From Eucommia ulmoides (lineage: Eukaryota > Streptophyta > Magnoliopsida > Garryales > Eucommiaceae), in NCBI GenBank assembly GCA_016647705.1, contig CM028333.1:13599616-13663615 (forward strand): DNA of 64,000 nucleotides, written 5' to 3'. A program made the position numbers and the translations under genes. Under the pieces are notes generated by a model. That model did not search any database and was not told where the DNA came from. It saw nothing but the letters and a program-made list of their open reading frames with translations. Below, in pieces: positions 35,348 through 47,151 of the stretch; the first letter of the stretch is position 1; every line of letters begins with the position of its first letter.

Positions 35348-36718
35348 TGTAACAACCCGATTTTCCAAAGCCGTCACGTGGTTTCTACCTAAGGAGAATT
35401 CTACCTTAAATATTTCACAATTTATAAATAAATTAGTATTACTAATAATTCTGTTATACTATCGATACCACTATGTAACGACTCGATTTTTCAAGTCCGT
35501 CATGCAATTTTTCTCTTTGGAGAATTAACGCTAAAATTGAATCACCAATATTTCATTTCATAAAATCTGATAAATTTTACCGTCATATGACAATAATTTT
35601 TAATTGTCGATTTATTGAGTTAATTTTACAACAGTAAATAATAAATACAATCTGAGAACTGTGTATGAATAATGTTTTTGTTAATATTAATAACTCTTTT
35701 ATTATTTATGACTCTTTTGTTATTAACTTTGTTGTTAATAAAACTAAAACTGAATATTAATAACCATATACTAGTAAGCCTTTTGTTATTAACATTTAAT
35801 AATTATTATTAACTCTGCTGTTAATAACCAATAATTCATTATTAAAAAATTTGAGAAATTTTACAATACAACGACAATAATTATAATTATTGAATTCATC
35901 GATTCAATTTTACAACTACAAATATTAAATATAACTATTACAAATTAAATAGAAATTCAAATAAAATTTTGTCGTCGCTTCATTCTCACCGGTATTACAA
36001 TCAAAACTGTGAGTTGTGACTTAACGCTTAGTAAAATTTCAATCCCTTTAATACCTTCATTTAATTTAATGCAACAAATAAACACATAATTTCTACAAAA
36101 TCATAATTATTTCATAGAATTTAACAGTTAAAAATTCAACAACAATAATAACATAAATCACACAATAGGAAAACTAAATACATAGATTAAAAGAGTTAAA
36201 AATTCTACTTGATATCCAAAGACGAAATCCAAACTCAGTTACTTTTATAAATAAATCTCTATTATATATATATATAAAAATTTCCCCCCAAAATCCTTTC
36301 GCGACATACATATGGAATATATATAAAGATAGAATATTATTATTATTATAGTTATAGGATGTAACACGTGTCATCTCCTAGACACACACACATATATATG
36401 GCCTCAAAACGTTGCCTTCCTTTGGAAGGCAACATTTCATGGCCATGTTTTTTTTTTTTTTAAATTTATTTATTTATTTTATTTACATTAACAATTCCCT
36501 TAAAATAAAGAAAATATTGATTATATCCCAAAATTTTTAAAAATATATTCTAAACAATAAAATAGTCCCAAAATTTTTAAATGTCAATTTAAAATTACTA
36601 TTTAATCCAAAAAATTATCAAATATTATTTATACCATAAACTTGCAAAATAATCTCAAAAATATTAAATTTGTATAAAATAATAATACTTTCAAAATATA
36701 AATTTTCGAAATATTACA
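35348..36718 (-). repeat. 5' LTR of the Tekay-related element
   Basis: Element-sense start TGTAATATTTC at 36718, end GTTGTTACA at 35348. It holds the roughly 215 bp missing from the other LTR (about 36181-36390). This includes GACACGTGTTAC (about 36364-36375 region, minus sense) and TATA-rich sequence that may be the promoter. A second LTR-end-like boundary with a PBS-like TGGTATCGATAG lies internally near 35460-35475. Confidence 0.65.
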
Positions 36719-37892
36719 CCATATCTCTTTCTTAGATCTAGAAAACTTCAGATTTGAAAATTTTCAAATTTGGATTTTTGGCGCCGTAGAATTTGCCCCT
36801 ACCATCACCACAGCCGAAATGATCTGCCGCAAATCATCACCATCCCCGAAGTCGGTCTGCCGCGAACGTGTCGTGGATCGATCTGCCGCCCTCTCTCTCT
36901 TATTTGGAAAATTCCAGATCTAGATTTTCGTTGCAATGGAATTTCCCCCCCCCCCCATTCACCACTACTTTGTCGTTTCTTGTTCACCGTTGTCTTTTGA
37001 TGTTCTCCACTGCCATTTGCCTTGAGTTTTATTTTTTGTGAATGTTCATACTGATATGTGTTTTGGTGAATATTTGTACAGTTTGGTGAAATGTTCATAT
37101 CGGTTGATTTTTTTTCAATATTTTTTTATTTGTTCTTGGTTGTGCCTCTGAAATTTTTCAGATATGAAAATTTCAGATTGAGAAACGCACTTCGCCATTT
37201 CAGATCTGTTTTTATTTGTTGGTCTTTGTTGATTTTGATGGTGTTTTTGTTTATTCATTGTGAATGAGTTAACGTCCACACATTAAACTTTAAACACAAC
37301 ATATTAATATTTATTCTTACTGAAAATTAGAGAATGTTTACACAATCGAACAATAAGAATATTCACGAATCCTCATCCTCAATTTCAAGTTATAAAGTGG
37401 ATGAACATCACATTGGACGAAGACATTAACATCCACATGTACACTTAAATAGTACGCAAACATTCACACAAATCATATGAACACGAACATTCACGTATAC
37501 ACATCACAAAACGCGAAAGTTTATATGTGAATGTTCACGCGATCCTATATTTTATATAATGACATTTTATGTAAATTATAAAAAAACTATGGTCAAATAA
37601 TGAGGATTATTTTTCAAAAAAGCCTTTTTGGACTGAAAACTTAATTAAAATATTTAGAGATCTATTTTATAGTTTCAAAGTTTTTAGAAGACTAAATAAT
37701 AAAATTTCCTAAAAAGTACTGCATTTTTTTTTGGTTAAATAGATTAGATAAGTAATCCTTAAAAACACATTGTATTTGATAAATATCCAATGTCACGTTT
37801 GATGCCACAAGGTCCACAACATTGATATCAATGTTCAATATTATATCGCATATAAACATGTATAGGTTTCGCTCATAGTTGGTGATATTTTG
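36719..37892. other. Intergenic; right copy of the flanking direct repeat, otherwise nothing recognised
   Basis: 36797-36883 repeats 26745-26892. A run of 12 C lies near 36944-36956. From 37260 to 37560 the sequence has many CATTCAC/ACGAACATTC-like motifs without clear periodicity. No gene was supported. Confidence 0.5.
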
Positions 37893-38375
37893 TTAGGTGG
37901 CATTTGATTAACCTTTTTTGTTTTTCTATTTCTACTCGCAATAAAATGAGATTTGAGTTATGTTTCTGTTCTGAAGTATTTTGAGAATAAAATTGCGTTT
38001 GGTAACGATAGTTATTTTGAAAATATTTTTATAATTCCTCAGAATAAAAAAAAAAATGCATTTCGTTGCAAGTAAAGATGAACAAGATGAAGATATACGG
38101 TGATAGTTATAAATTAGTGTGCTGGGGCAAGCACGGTGGTGGTTCTCAACATTTATCTACGAAATAGATTGAGAATAGTTTTATTGGAGTTAATATGAAT
38201 CAAGATTTTTTTTTTCTCAAATTCTTAATGAATTCTGGAATTACTCTCAAAATTTTGAGAATATTTGGGAATAAAAACCAGTTTACTAAACAAATTTTTA
38301 TACATTAATCTCAAAATTCTAGGAGTAAGAATAAAAATCAAGGTGTAGAAATACTTAACAAATAGGACCTTAGTG
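37893..38375. repeat. MITE-like element
   Basis: The left edge TTAGGTGGCATTTGATTAAC and the right edge, read inward as TAAGGTCCTATTTGTTAAG, are imperfect inverted repeats. Internal TTTTGAGAATATTTGGGAAT and CTCAAAATTCTAGGAGTAAG resemble the repeats at 24432-24575 and 25627-25775, so this is one family. No target duplication was resolved. Confidence 0.5.
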
Positions 38376-38433
38376 TTTATTAATCTTTTTTTCTCTTATT
38401 CCTACGAAATTTGAAATTCAAACAAAATAAATA

Positions 38434-39484
38434 AGGGTTTGTTTGGTAACCGTTTCGTGCCCATTCCATACAGTGGGATAAGAATGGGATGAGAATTTTG
38501 TTTCCTTCTTGGGAGCAGATCGTGTATGGTAACAACAATTTTTTTTTTTTTTTGTTTTGGGAACAGAATCGCGTTTGGTAACGATTTTATCCTAGAAATC
38601 AAGAACGAACCCTAAATCATAATCAAACGATCATTAAGCAATCGAACCCTAAATCACAATTAAGAAATCATCAATTCTAAACCCCAATAGAAATCAAAAT
38701 CCTAAACCCCAATTGAAATTGAAATGGAAATTGAAATCCTAAACTCTAATCGAAATCGAAATAGAAATTAAAATCAAAATCCTAAATCTCAATTGAAATC
38801 GATACGGAAATTGAAATCGAAATTGATTTAAACTCTTAAAATCGAAATCGAATGAGCTATGATTTAAACCCTGGAAATCGAAATTGATTTCGATTTCAAA
38901 ATCGAACCCTTAACCACACGAAGAAATCGATTTCAATTTCGAAATCGAAACCCTAACCACGTAAAGGAATCGATTTTGATTTCAAATCGAAACCCTAACC
39001 ACAAAGAAGAACACGCGAATGAGACGAAGCAGACACAAAGAAGACAAAGTGTAGATGAAGCAAACGCGAAGGAGATGGAAGAAGACGACAACGAGAAGGA
39101 GGAGGAGGACGACGATGGCGACGAGACGGGGGAGGAGGGACGAACCAGACGAGTAGAACACGAAGATCAAGAAGAAGAAAAAAAAAAGAAAAAAAAAAAG
39201 AAAAAGAAAAGAGGGCTTATGAAGTTTGAAGAGTGGATCTCTCTAACAAATCAGAAAATGACGGTTGTGTCCTTTTTAGGGAATGGGAATTGGATGGGAA
39301 TGATAGGAAACATTTTTTTTTTATTTATTTCTCACTTATTAAGAAAAATGAGAATGATTTTTGATTTTGGGATGAGAATGGGAACGGAAACAGATTTACC
39401 AAACGCTATGGCCAAACAGAAATCCTAAAAATATAGAAATAGGAGGGGATGAGATGAGATGGGAACGGTTACCAAACATGACCT
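38434..39484. mobile_element. Mutator-like foldback element with 9-bp target duplication
   Basis: 1,051 bp between AAATAAATA at 38425-38433 and 39485-39493. The ends AGGGTTTGTTTGGTAACC (left) and AGGTCATGTTTGGTAACC (right, read inward) are inverted repeats. The interior repeats AATCGAAAT-type motifs in both orientations. A purine-rich stretch at about 39010-39215 translates as a 150-aa acidic/lysine-rich ORF (38976-39428) without a domain. A 9-bp duplication suits Mutator-type transposition, but the flank is AT-rich, so chance matching is possible. Confidence 0.7.
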
Positions 39485-39493
39485 AAATAAATA

Positions 39494-39993
39494 TACATTT
39501 TTTCATGTTCCAAAATTTTAGAACATATTTTAAATCTCATTACAGTGACATTTTATTTGTTTTTTATTTTTTATTTATGTTTCGTTTTTTTTGATGAAAA
39601 AAAAAACTAAAAAAAATTCAGATGATCTCCTTACAATAATTGTTTCTCGCTTCAGACGATCAACTACTAAGGCCACTTTTTGATTTCATATTGCTAAGGT
39701 CACTTTCTGATTTTTGTTTGTTTTGCTACCGATTGTTGTTGAATTGCTCCCATGTGTTTGTATTCTTTTTAAGCCGATTATGTTGAATTGTTGTTCTGTT
39801 CTACTTTCTGATTTCATATTGCTAAGGTCAGTTTCTGATTTTAGTTTGTTTTATTGTCGATTTTTATTGAATTGCACCCATGTGTTTGTGATCGCATCAC
39901 ATGTTATGCGATCTAATACCACTAAATTAAGTTTTGTTAAACTTTTGAATAAATTAAATTAGTTGAAATTGATTCATTTTATTTGTTTTGGTA
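39494..39993. repeat. Intergenic with a direct duplication of about 130 bp
   Basis: TTGATTTCATATTGCTAAGGTC, TTTGTTTGTTTTGCTACCGAT and CCCATGTGTTTGT blocks occur at about 39672-39760 and again at about 39805-39895. No gene was supported; the 82-aa ORF at 39714-39962 spans the duplication. Confidence 0.7.
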
Positions 39994-39999
39994 GGATTT

Positions 40000-41272
40000 T
40001 GGATTTGATGCAAAAACATATTAATTTGCAGTAAATTGGACAAAGAACGAGTGAATCGCGAACCGACCCAAATCCGCGATCTGAGTCCGGTCCGACCCGC
40101 TAATTTGGAAGACATGCGCCACATGCACGCGCCCACAAACAAACGAAAACCAACCCGATTGTGACCCATGAACCGATACGCCCGCGACCCATGTACGAGA
40201 ATCCTGTCAAGTGAAGGGAAATCGTTGCAAAGTTGGACAATTAAAGGTCATAAAGGCAATTAATGAAGAATAAAGTTGATATTTCGGCAGTTAATGGGAG
40301 AAAAGCAAAACAAGGCCATATTTATTATTTATTTCCATAATTGTTTCATTTCTTTAAGAAAGTTTCCATATTTCATTTTTCTTTAATTGTTTTCGACAGT
40401 ATCTATTTAGGGGAGGGAAGCATTCTTTGTTGGGGACCTTTTTTAGTTTAGTTTTCTTTCGTTTTACATTTTTTTTTTCATTTTATTTTTTGCTTTTTAT
40501 TTTCCTTTGTTCTTTTGGCCACTATTGGGATCTTCTTGGATCATTGTTGAATATCTTGGGAAGAATAAGGTCATGAATAACTAATCTTCCTTCAACCAGG
40601 ATAGGATTTGGGTAAGTATTTTGGGTTTCATGTAATATTATATTTTTAATTTAATTTCGAATTATGTGTGAACAATTGTATGATAAGGAATATTGTATTT
40701 GAAATAGTTTCATTGTAATTGAATTTATTTTCAAAGTGTTCTTGTAAAGATTTTGAATTTTAGATTCAATTGCTTCTAGAACGTTAGATCTAGTACATGT
40801 GGTCTAAATCTAACGTCATACAATTGTATTATTGGGATTTAATTATTGGTTGTGATGATTTATGCCTAGATTGTAATTCACCCTAGATTAGAATAACGTA
40901 GGAATTACATACTGAAGATAAATCATGCCGAAGAATAATAAATCGAATATTTATGAGTAGTTCTGGTTCGTAGTTAGGAACACTCGTTTACACAAATTTG
41001 AATTAAAAAGAAAATACGAAACCCACATGAGTCCAAAATACAAAACCCGCAATTCCTAACTCGATTATCTATTTTCATTTGTTTTAGATTAATATTTTAT
41101 TTTCCTTATCTTTAAAACCCAAAACTCAAAACAAAATTCATTTTAGTTAAAAAAATAAAAATAATTGAATTTAATAGTTATATGACCGCTCTTTGTGATT
41201 CGACACCCTACTTGAATACCATACTACATCAGTATCCCGGTACCATTTAAGGATATTATTTTTTAGCGATCA
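40000..41272 (+). repeat. LTR of an Athila/LARD-like element (left border uncertain)
   Basis: The end GATCA at 41272 is defined by the PBS five bases downstream. Upstream sequence has the usual feel of such LTRs (CTAGATTGTAATTCACCCTAG near 40866, CCCGGTACCATTTAAGG near 41236), but no second copy was found in the window. The start is set only roughly near TTGATGCAAAAACATATTAA at about 40005. Confidence 0.5.
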
Positions 41273-41277
41273 AATTT

Positions 41278-41296
41278 TGACACCGTTGCCGGGGAT
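41278..41296 (+). other. Athila-type primer binding site, mutated
   Basis: TGACACCGTTGCCGGGGA differs from TGGCGCCGTTGCCGGGGA at two positions, both G-to-A changes. AATTT precedes it, as usual after the LTR end GATCA. Confidence 0.8.
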
Positions 41297-43458
41297 CGAC
41301 ATCACTGGTTATTGAATTCAATTATTATTATTTTTCTTTCTCTTGCTTGTTGAATAATATAAAAAAATAATAAGAAAGATAATAAATCGAAAAAAAAAAA
41401 AAAAACATTGAGTAGAAAATAATAAGAAAAGAAGTAAAAAAAAAAAAAAAAACAGTGTTAAAAAAAAAAAAAAAAAAACAGTGTTCGAAAAAAAAAACAG
41501 TAGAACAAAAAGTAACTGTAATTAAAAAAAAAACATTTGTAGCTTGGCTTATTTGTTTTATTTGATGTTCATTATTATTAAAAAAAAAAAAAAAAAATCT
41601 TTGATTTCTGAAAAAAAAAAAAAAAAAGAAAGAAAGAAAGAAAACAGTAGAATAAAAACAATGGTTTTTGGTCATTCTTTTTCTTTTAGTGTACATTCCT
41701 TTTTTTTTATGGTGTTTTTTTTTTATACTATTGTCCGAAACGTGGTTTGTATTATTTTTTTTTTTTTTTATTCATTAATTGCCCTTTTGTTTCGCCACTG
41801 TTGTCAGTAAAAAACAAATAATAATAATAAAAACAAATAAATAAAGAAAAAATTTGGGACTAGGATAGATGGACGATGTCTTTAGGAGATTAGCTAATGT
41901 ACTAAAAAAATAGATCAACTTAATGCCTTCAGGCCGCAACATAACCTATATTCATGCAATGTATGTCATTGTCATGCTCGCCTCACTAATCAATATCCTT
42001 ATAATTACCAAAATCTCACATATCCCTATAATAATGTTTATTCTGATCCATATTATCCGTCACCTGAATATAATCAATATTCGAATAATTACGGATAGAA
42101 TCAACAATATTATAGTGAGCTTTTGGGATCGTATTTTTACGATCAATCCTACTACCAATCCCAATGTCAACCATTGTTTCCCTAAAAGGATATGAATGTT
42201 CAATCCACTGAACTGCAAAAAACCCTTAAACTCGTAGAAGAACAACAAGTTCGTAAAACTTGGGAAGAGCAAACCGAAAGGATAAACCGGCTAACAGCCC
42301 AAGTCAAGAGAATGGTTGAAATAGTAAATAAGGAAAATGCAAAGAGTGATTGGGTAGGTGTTGAGGAGAGTAATCTAGAGCACGAGATTGAAAACGAAAA
42401 GTTTGTTAAAAGAACCACGGCCGGGCGAAACTGGTGAGGAACCCAAATGCTATAATACCGAGTTTGAGTCGTTTTTTGGCTCAACCATCACCGATTAGTG
42501 AGGCAAAGAAGGAAGTGGGATACAAAAGTGTAGTTGAGTTGGTAAGCATAGAAGTTGAGAATACATACATTGAGGAGGTCGGGGTAGAAAATCATAAGGA
42601 AAATGAGATCGAACCATCGATGACACATTTAGACAATCTCCCTATGATTAAATCATCCATCATACCCATGTCAATGCATCCGAAAATTAACGGATATCTT
42701 CCTGATACAGTGGACCAGCCGTCAACCCTAATCAAAGATAATTCATTTCATATTCTATGGGTTGACGTAACTTAACTTCTCTTTGGAGGTTTAATAAAAA
42801 GACCACCAAGTAAGTCCCACATAAAAGAAATGGGATTTGATTCGGGAAACAAATTGAGAAATTTGAGTGTAACCCGCAACTTTTCCCTGACCAATTAGAG
42901 AGTAACTCAACAGAAGGTGAGGAGCGGACTACTCTACTACGGATAGGGGGTTTAAGACACTTAACGTCCGGCTGAAGACATTAAATTTAGTGCTGAGTGG
43001 GAGACAAAATTTCTTATTTTAGTTTTTACTTTTATATTTGACTTGATGAGTTTCCTTAAGTGTTGTGTCAGACAGGTTTACAAGTATTGTGCACCGATTT
43101 AGTCAAGATATGCAATTTTGTTACGTCAGGTTGTATCTCTTCTTACCAAATTAGTTTCGTACTTTTTTCATTGAGGATAATGCGAGGTTTACGTTTTGGG
43201 GGGGTAAATGCTTGTATTTCTTCAGATATTTTATTCCTCACTTAATGTTTTCAATCTATCTTATAATAACATGTATGTTGGGTATAAACTTGAGTTTGCT
43301 AAAATAATCATTGGAACATAGGACTGATTTTTTTTTCGACCCTTACATGCATGTTAACTTTCTTTTATTCTAAATTTAATACATGAACTGGTTTGCTAAG
43401 TTTTGACATGAGAATAACTTAACCCTGAAATTTAAATTTAAAAAAAAAATTATTAATA

Positions 43459-43514
<56 letters not shown>

Positions 43515-44235
43515 ATAATAATGATTCTTTATCTTAATGATGAACTTTCGCAGAGTAACTGGACCTCTTACCTCAGTAAGCTTTGAGTGTTAGCGTCAAA
43601 AGGGGAAAGCGATTTGTTATGATAATAAGTGACTTGTTAACCTCGAAGCCTAAGATGTTTGAATTATTAGGCATCAAGAATGCCATAACACCTAATGCCC
43701 TGAGTCAACTGGATTGGAATCATTGGCCCAACACTTGCTACATAGACATCTTAGAAAACCTAGTGAGGTTAGCATTGCACAAGTCACTTATTTAAAAAAA
43801 AAATAAAATTATTTTATATATATAAAAAATAATAATAAATTAATATATGCAAAAAAAAAAAAAAGATATAGACAAATGCATTTTTATTTCAGGAAACAAT
43901 TGTTTGATTGTTTAAAAACAGTTGACTAGTTACTTGTACTAAATTCATTTTAAATGAGAGTTGCATGTATATTGTGGGTACAAAAATGAATATTGTTTAA
44001 AATCACGTGCTATGTGATCAATGATTATTTCAGTAACTCATGGGTGATCTCGATTTGATTTGTTAGTATTGGACAAGACTAATAAATCTTTATTGAGGAA
44101 TAAAATGCACAATAAGAAATTTGGGATGTTTGTGGGTAGCATCACTGTAAACTCTCACGAGACTAAACTCGTCCACTAGGGGTGACCTAGGGATTCAATG
44201 GCTATAACGCGGTACCACCATCACCCTGACGTGTT
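41297..44235 (+). mobile_element. Non-coding interior of an Athila/LARD-like element
   Basis: No protease, RT or integrase was found. After poly(A)-rich sequence (41390-41640), 41866-42775 holds broken ORFs rich in tyrosine and asparagine, then MNVQSTELQKTLKLVEEQQV with a coiled-coil character. A block near 42945-43010 (ACGTCCGGCTGAAGACATTA, GCGCT-like GAGTGGGAGAC) and GAGGATAATGCGAGGTTTACG followed by a G run near 43172-43208 match signatures that recur in large plant LARD elements. An (AT)n(GT)n run is at about 43458-43511. The rest (43512-44235) is unassigned. Confidence 0.6.
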
Positions 44236-44239
44236 TTTT

Positions 44240-44495
44240 ACCATGACTGCGAAGGGTCCTCCCATGGTCATTTGATGTTGGCAACATTGTCCTTTGAAAA
44301 ATGACCCTGGCCACCAAGGATCAAACCATAGGCAAGTTAACTCCAACCTGGGAAGGGCCATACTGTGTCTCTCGTATTGCCCGTCTTAGCACCTATAAGT
44401 TGGAAACAAACAAGGGTGTCCCTTTGAGACATCCCTGGAACGCAGAGCATCTAAAGCGCTACTACCCCAGTGATGAAGATCCGATGGACTTGTAA
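44240..44495 (+). pseudogene. pol: Tat/Retand-like integrase C-terminal fragment, plus strand
   Basis: From about YHD at 44250 through FDVGNIVL-stop-KMTLATKDQT to GKLTPTWEGPYCVSRIARLS and HPWNAEHLKRYYP, ending TAA at 44495. This is the integrase tail of the Tat/Retand lineage. It lies head to head with the minus-strand integrase that starts at about 44690, whose own tail is missing. One frameshift and one stop are present. It may be the inverted end of the neighbouring element or a scrap of another copy. Confidence 0.85.
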
Positions 44496-44689
44496 ATATT
44501 TTTCTTTTTTGAAGTTTGTTGTACAGCTACCTATCAATGAAAGGTATATCTGGTTCAACCTGTTCTACGTTCACCAAATTTTGCATACGGAATGCAAGGC
44601 CGGGATGAACAACCCTCTGTCCTATCTCAGACAGATATGTGCCACCCCCAGCCTTTTTTCGAGAAGAAATGGCATCCCGATGCATTGCA

Positions 44690-45579
44690 TCGAGAGTGAT
44701 CTCGTAATATCTAGTCGCCATTTGTTGATAAGCTACTTGTTGAACACGGGTACGCTCCATTTTTACTTCGAGAAAGTCAAGGTTAAGAGCCAAGGAGGCG
44801 TCGTTCTCTTCCGGGATGAAAACCATCGTTGTTCGTGGAGAGGGCATGCCGATCTCGGCAGAGATCACAACTTCAGATCCAAAAGTCATTGGGAAAAAGG
44901 TTTCCCCTATGAGGGTCCTTGTCGTGGTGTGATATGCCCATAGAACGGGACACACTTCTTCAACCCATCTTCCTTTCTATTTATCCAGCCTAGTTTTGAT
45001 CCCATAGAGAATAGTTAGATTGGTGACTTCCACTTGTTCGTTGGCTTGAGGATGCCCTATAGAGGCAAAGTGGGTTTGAATCCCCAGTCCGGCACAAAAT
45101 TTCGTAAAGCGATCATTGTCAAATTGCTTCTCATTATCATAGACAATAGCCTTGGTTATTTCGAAACGGCAAACTATGCTTTCCCAAATGAAATCTCTAA
45201 TCCGTTCTTTCGAGATCCATGCAAGAGGCTTGGCCTCTACCCATTTCATAAAATAGTCGATTGGAACAATAAGGAATTTCCTCTGCCCGGTCCTTTAGGA
45301 GAACGGTCCGAGAAGGTTAATACCCCACTGGACGAAGGGCCAATGACTCGTCATGGGGACAAGAACAGTTAGGGAAAGCTGTGGATGGAAAGCAAACCTT
45401 TTGACAATTGTCGCATTTTTTCACGAATTCCGTGGAGTCTTTCTGCATATCCTGCCAGAAGTATCCATGTTTGATGAGCTTGTAAACCATGGACCTTCCT
45501 CCTGAATGGTTTCCACACACCTCCTCATGAACTTTTCTCATTACGTATTCAGCCTCTTCTGGCCTCAGGCAGCGGGAGT
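44690..45579 (-). pseudogene. pol: Tat/Retand-like integrase (zinc finger and core), broken
   Basis: The zinc finger region, HEEVCGNHSGGRS to CDNCQKVC, lies at about 45545-45400. The core has KWVEAKPLAWI near 45245, IVYDNEKQFDN near 45140 (the usual D, with N for G) and GHPQANEQVEVTN near 45050. LWAYHTTTRTLIGETFFPM, SEVVISAEIGMPS and VAYQQMATRYYE follow to about 44700. Beyond ATRYYE the reading no longer resembles integrase, which marks the rearrangement. The zinc-finger part is separated from its upstream sequence (LYRRSFS near 47180) by the solo LTR. Confidence 0.88.
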
Positions 45580-45584
45580 ACAGT

Positions 45585-47146
45585 TGGTGTGCTGTCGTAG
45601 GCAACCAAAAATAAAATCCTACTTCTAAATATAAAATGTAGTAGTGTGAGCAGGTATCGTTTCCACAGAGAGTGCCTAGCCTAAATTTGTGCTACGTGAA
45701 CAAGGAGGAGGGGTTTGATTATAGGATAGCAAAACTAATAAAATCAATAAGAAAAATAATTGCAAACTTAATACCTAAATTCAATTATGAAATACACCTT
45801 GGTCTAAGTCAACATTCACCTTCGGAATTTTATAACTGTTAATTGATGCAAGTATAAATCAATTCACACATTGAATATTCACCGTTAAAATTATTTTTCT
45901 ATCTCTCCTTACTTGTAGTTAATTCGAAAACAAGCGATCTAATCAACCCTAACTACTAAATAATCTAAGACAAGCGCTAAAGGTTTAATCTAGTAATAGC
46001 ATTGAAAATTAGAGAGATCGATGAAACTAAACAATACAAGCACAAACGATTGTATTTAATTTAGTTGGGTGTTTTTCCTAAGATCTAATAATTTCTAACG
46101 CAACAAATCATTAAACCTTAGTTGCTTCATAGATTAGAGGAATCAAGCAATTACAGATTTGATATCTAAACTAGCAATAGATTGTAATGAATAATAAACT
46201 AGTAGGCCTCCTAGTGATTAAACGAAACAATCATGAACATAGGTACAAAAGAACATCTAATACTCAAAATATAAATTGAACAATGAAAATAAATTAGATC
46301 TCACAGTTTTATTGATTCCGAGGCTTTAGTTTTCTTCGACCAAGAGAAAAGATTTAGTCACACAAGACCATTGGAGTTTACAAAATAGAAAAAAGAAAAA
46401 AGGTAGAGAAGAGAATGAAAGTTCACTATTCAGCTCCCAAAAACTCCTCCTCAACCACTGTCCGAATCCCCCCTAGAAAAAGGAATAAATTCCCACTTTT
46501 ATGATGAATAAAAAATTTCCAAAATATCTCCCTCTCAATAATGAATATTCAATTCCATTTCATTCACACCCTTTTGTCCGAAATCCATTGAAAAAGGAAA
46601 TTGTATGATGTTTGAATGACATCATTTGCACCAACTTTCTTTTTTTACACTTTTGACCCTTCATGATTTGAATGACCTTAGTTGCTCCTTACCACTTTCT
46701 ATCCTTGGTTTCATAGACTTAAATGATCATTTATTAATTCTAGGTTGATCAGAAAATCGGGTTAGTTTGCAGGTCGGGTTTTCAATTATCTCCATTTCTC
46801 TTCAAATTGGACCGCCGACAGTGTAGGTACAACCACTTAAAGCTCAATTTAGACCATGATATAGTCCGATTCTGGAGAAATACAAAACATGACAGTTGTA
46901 GATATGTTTCTTATATTTTCATAACATCTTGAATAACCTCAATCAGAGTTTGAATGTGAAAGTTATGGCCTGATTACAAACATGTGTTGAAACAGCCTAA
47001 AACGCGTGATTTATTCTGTTTTGCTCCAAACACCTTCATTGGTTTCCTAAATTAAAATATGAGCTTAGTGAGTACAAATAGGCACAGAATAAGCATAAAA
47101 TATTAAGTATAAAGGAATTAATATATGGACATTTTTGCACTTATCA
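45585..47146 (-). mobile_element. Solo LTR (Athila/LARD type) inside integrase
   Basis: 1,562 bp flanked by perfect ACAGT duplications at 45580-45584 and 47147-47151. Element-sense start TGATAAGTGCAAAAATG at 47146 and end GCACACCA at 45585. Both flanks are integrase sequence, so the insertion site is certain. AT-rich, no coding capacity. Confidence 0.92.
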
Positions 47147-47151
47147 ACAGT

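Larger units (their letters stand above)
26900..36718 (-). mobile_element. Non-autonomous Tekay-related LTR element, heavily interrupted
   Basis: Two homologous LTRs in the same minus orientation flank a non-coding interior. The right LTR (35348-36718) is followed in element sense by a PBS-like TGATATCGAAGC at 35344-35333. The left LTR (26900-32058) is preceded in element sense by a PPT and GAACGAAATTT at 32085-32061. That polarity makes the right copy the 5' LTR and the left copy the 3' LTR. The GAACGAAATTT-PPT-TGTAATACC layout parallels the Tekay element at 18820-18860. No gag or pol was recognised in the interior. Outer 5-bp duplications do not match (CTCTT versus CCATA), so recombination or end decay is possible. 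Confidence 0.6.

Noticed and set aside
38976..39428. 150-aa acidic/lysine-rich ORF
   Set aside because: Lies inside a foldback transposon and is a purine-rich low-complexity translation ending in hydrophobic filler.
42434..42775. 113-aa ORF as a host gene
   Set aside because: It sits within the LARD-like interior between its PBS and conserved non-coding block, and has no recognisable domain.
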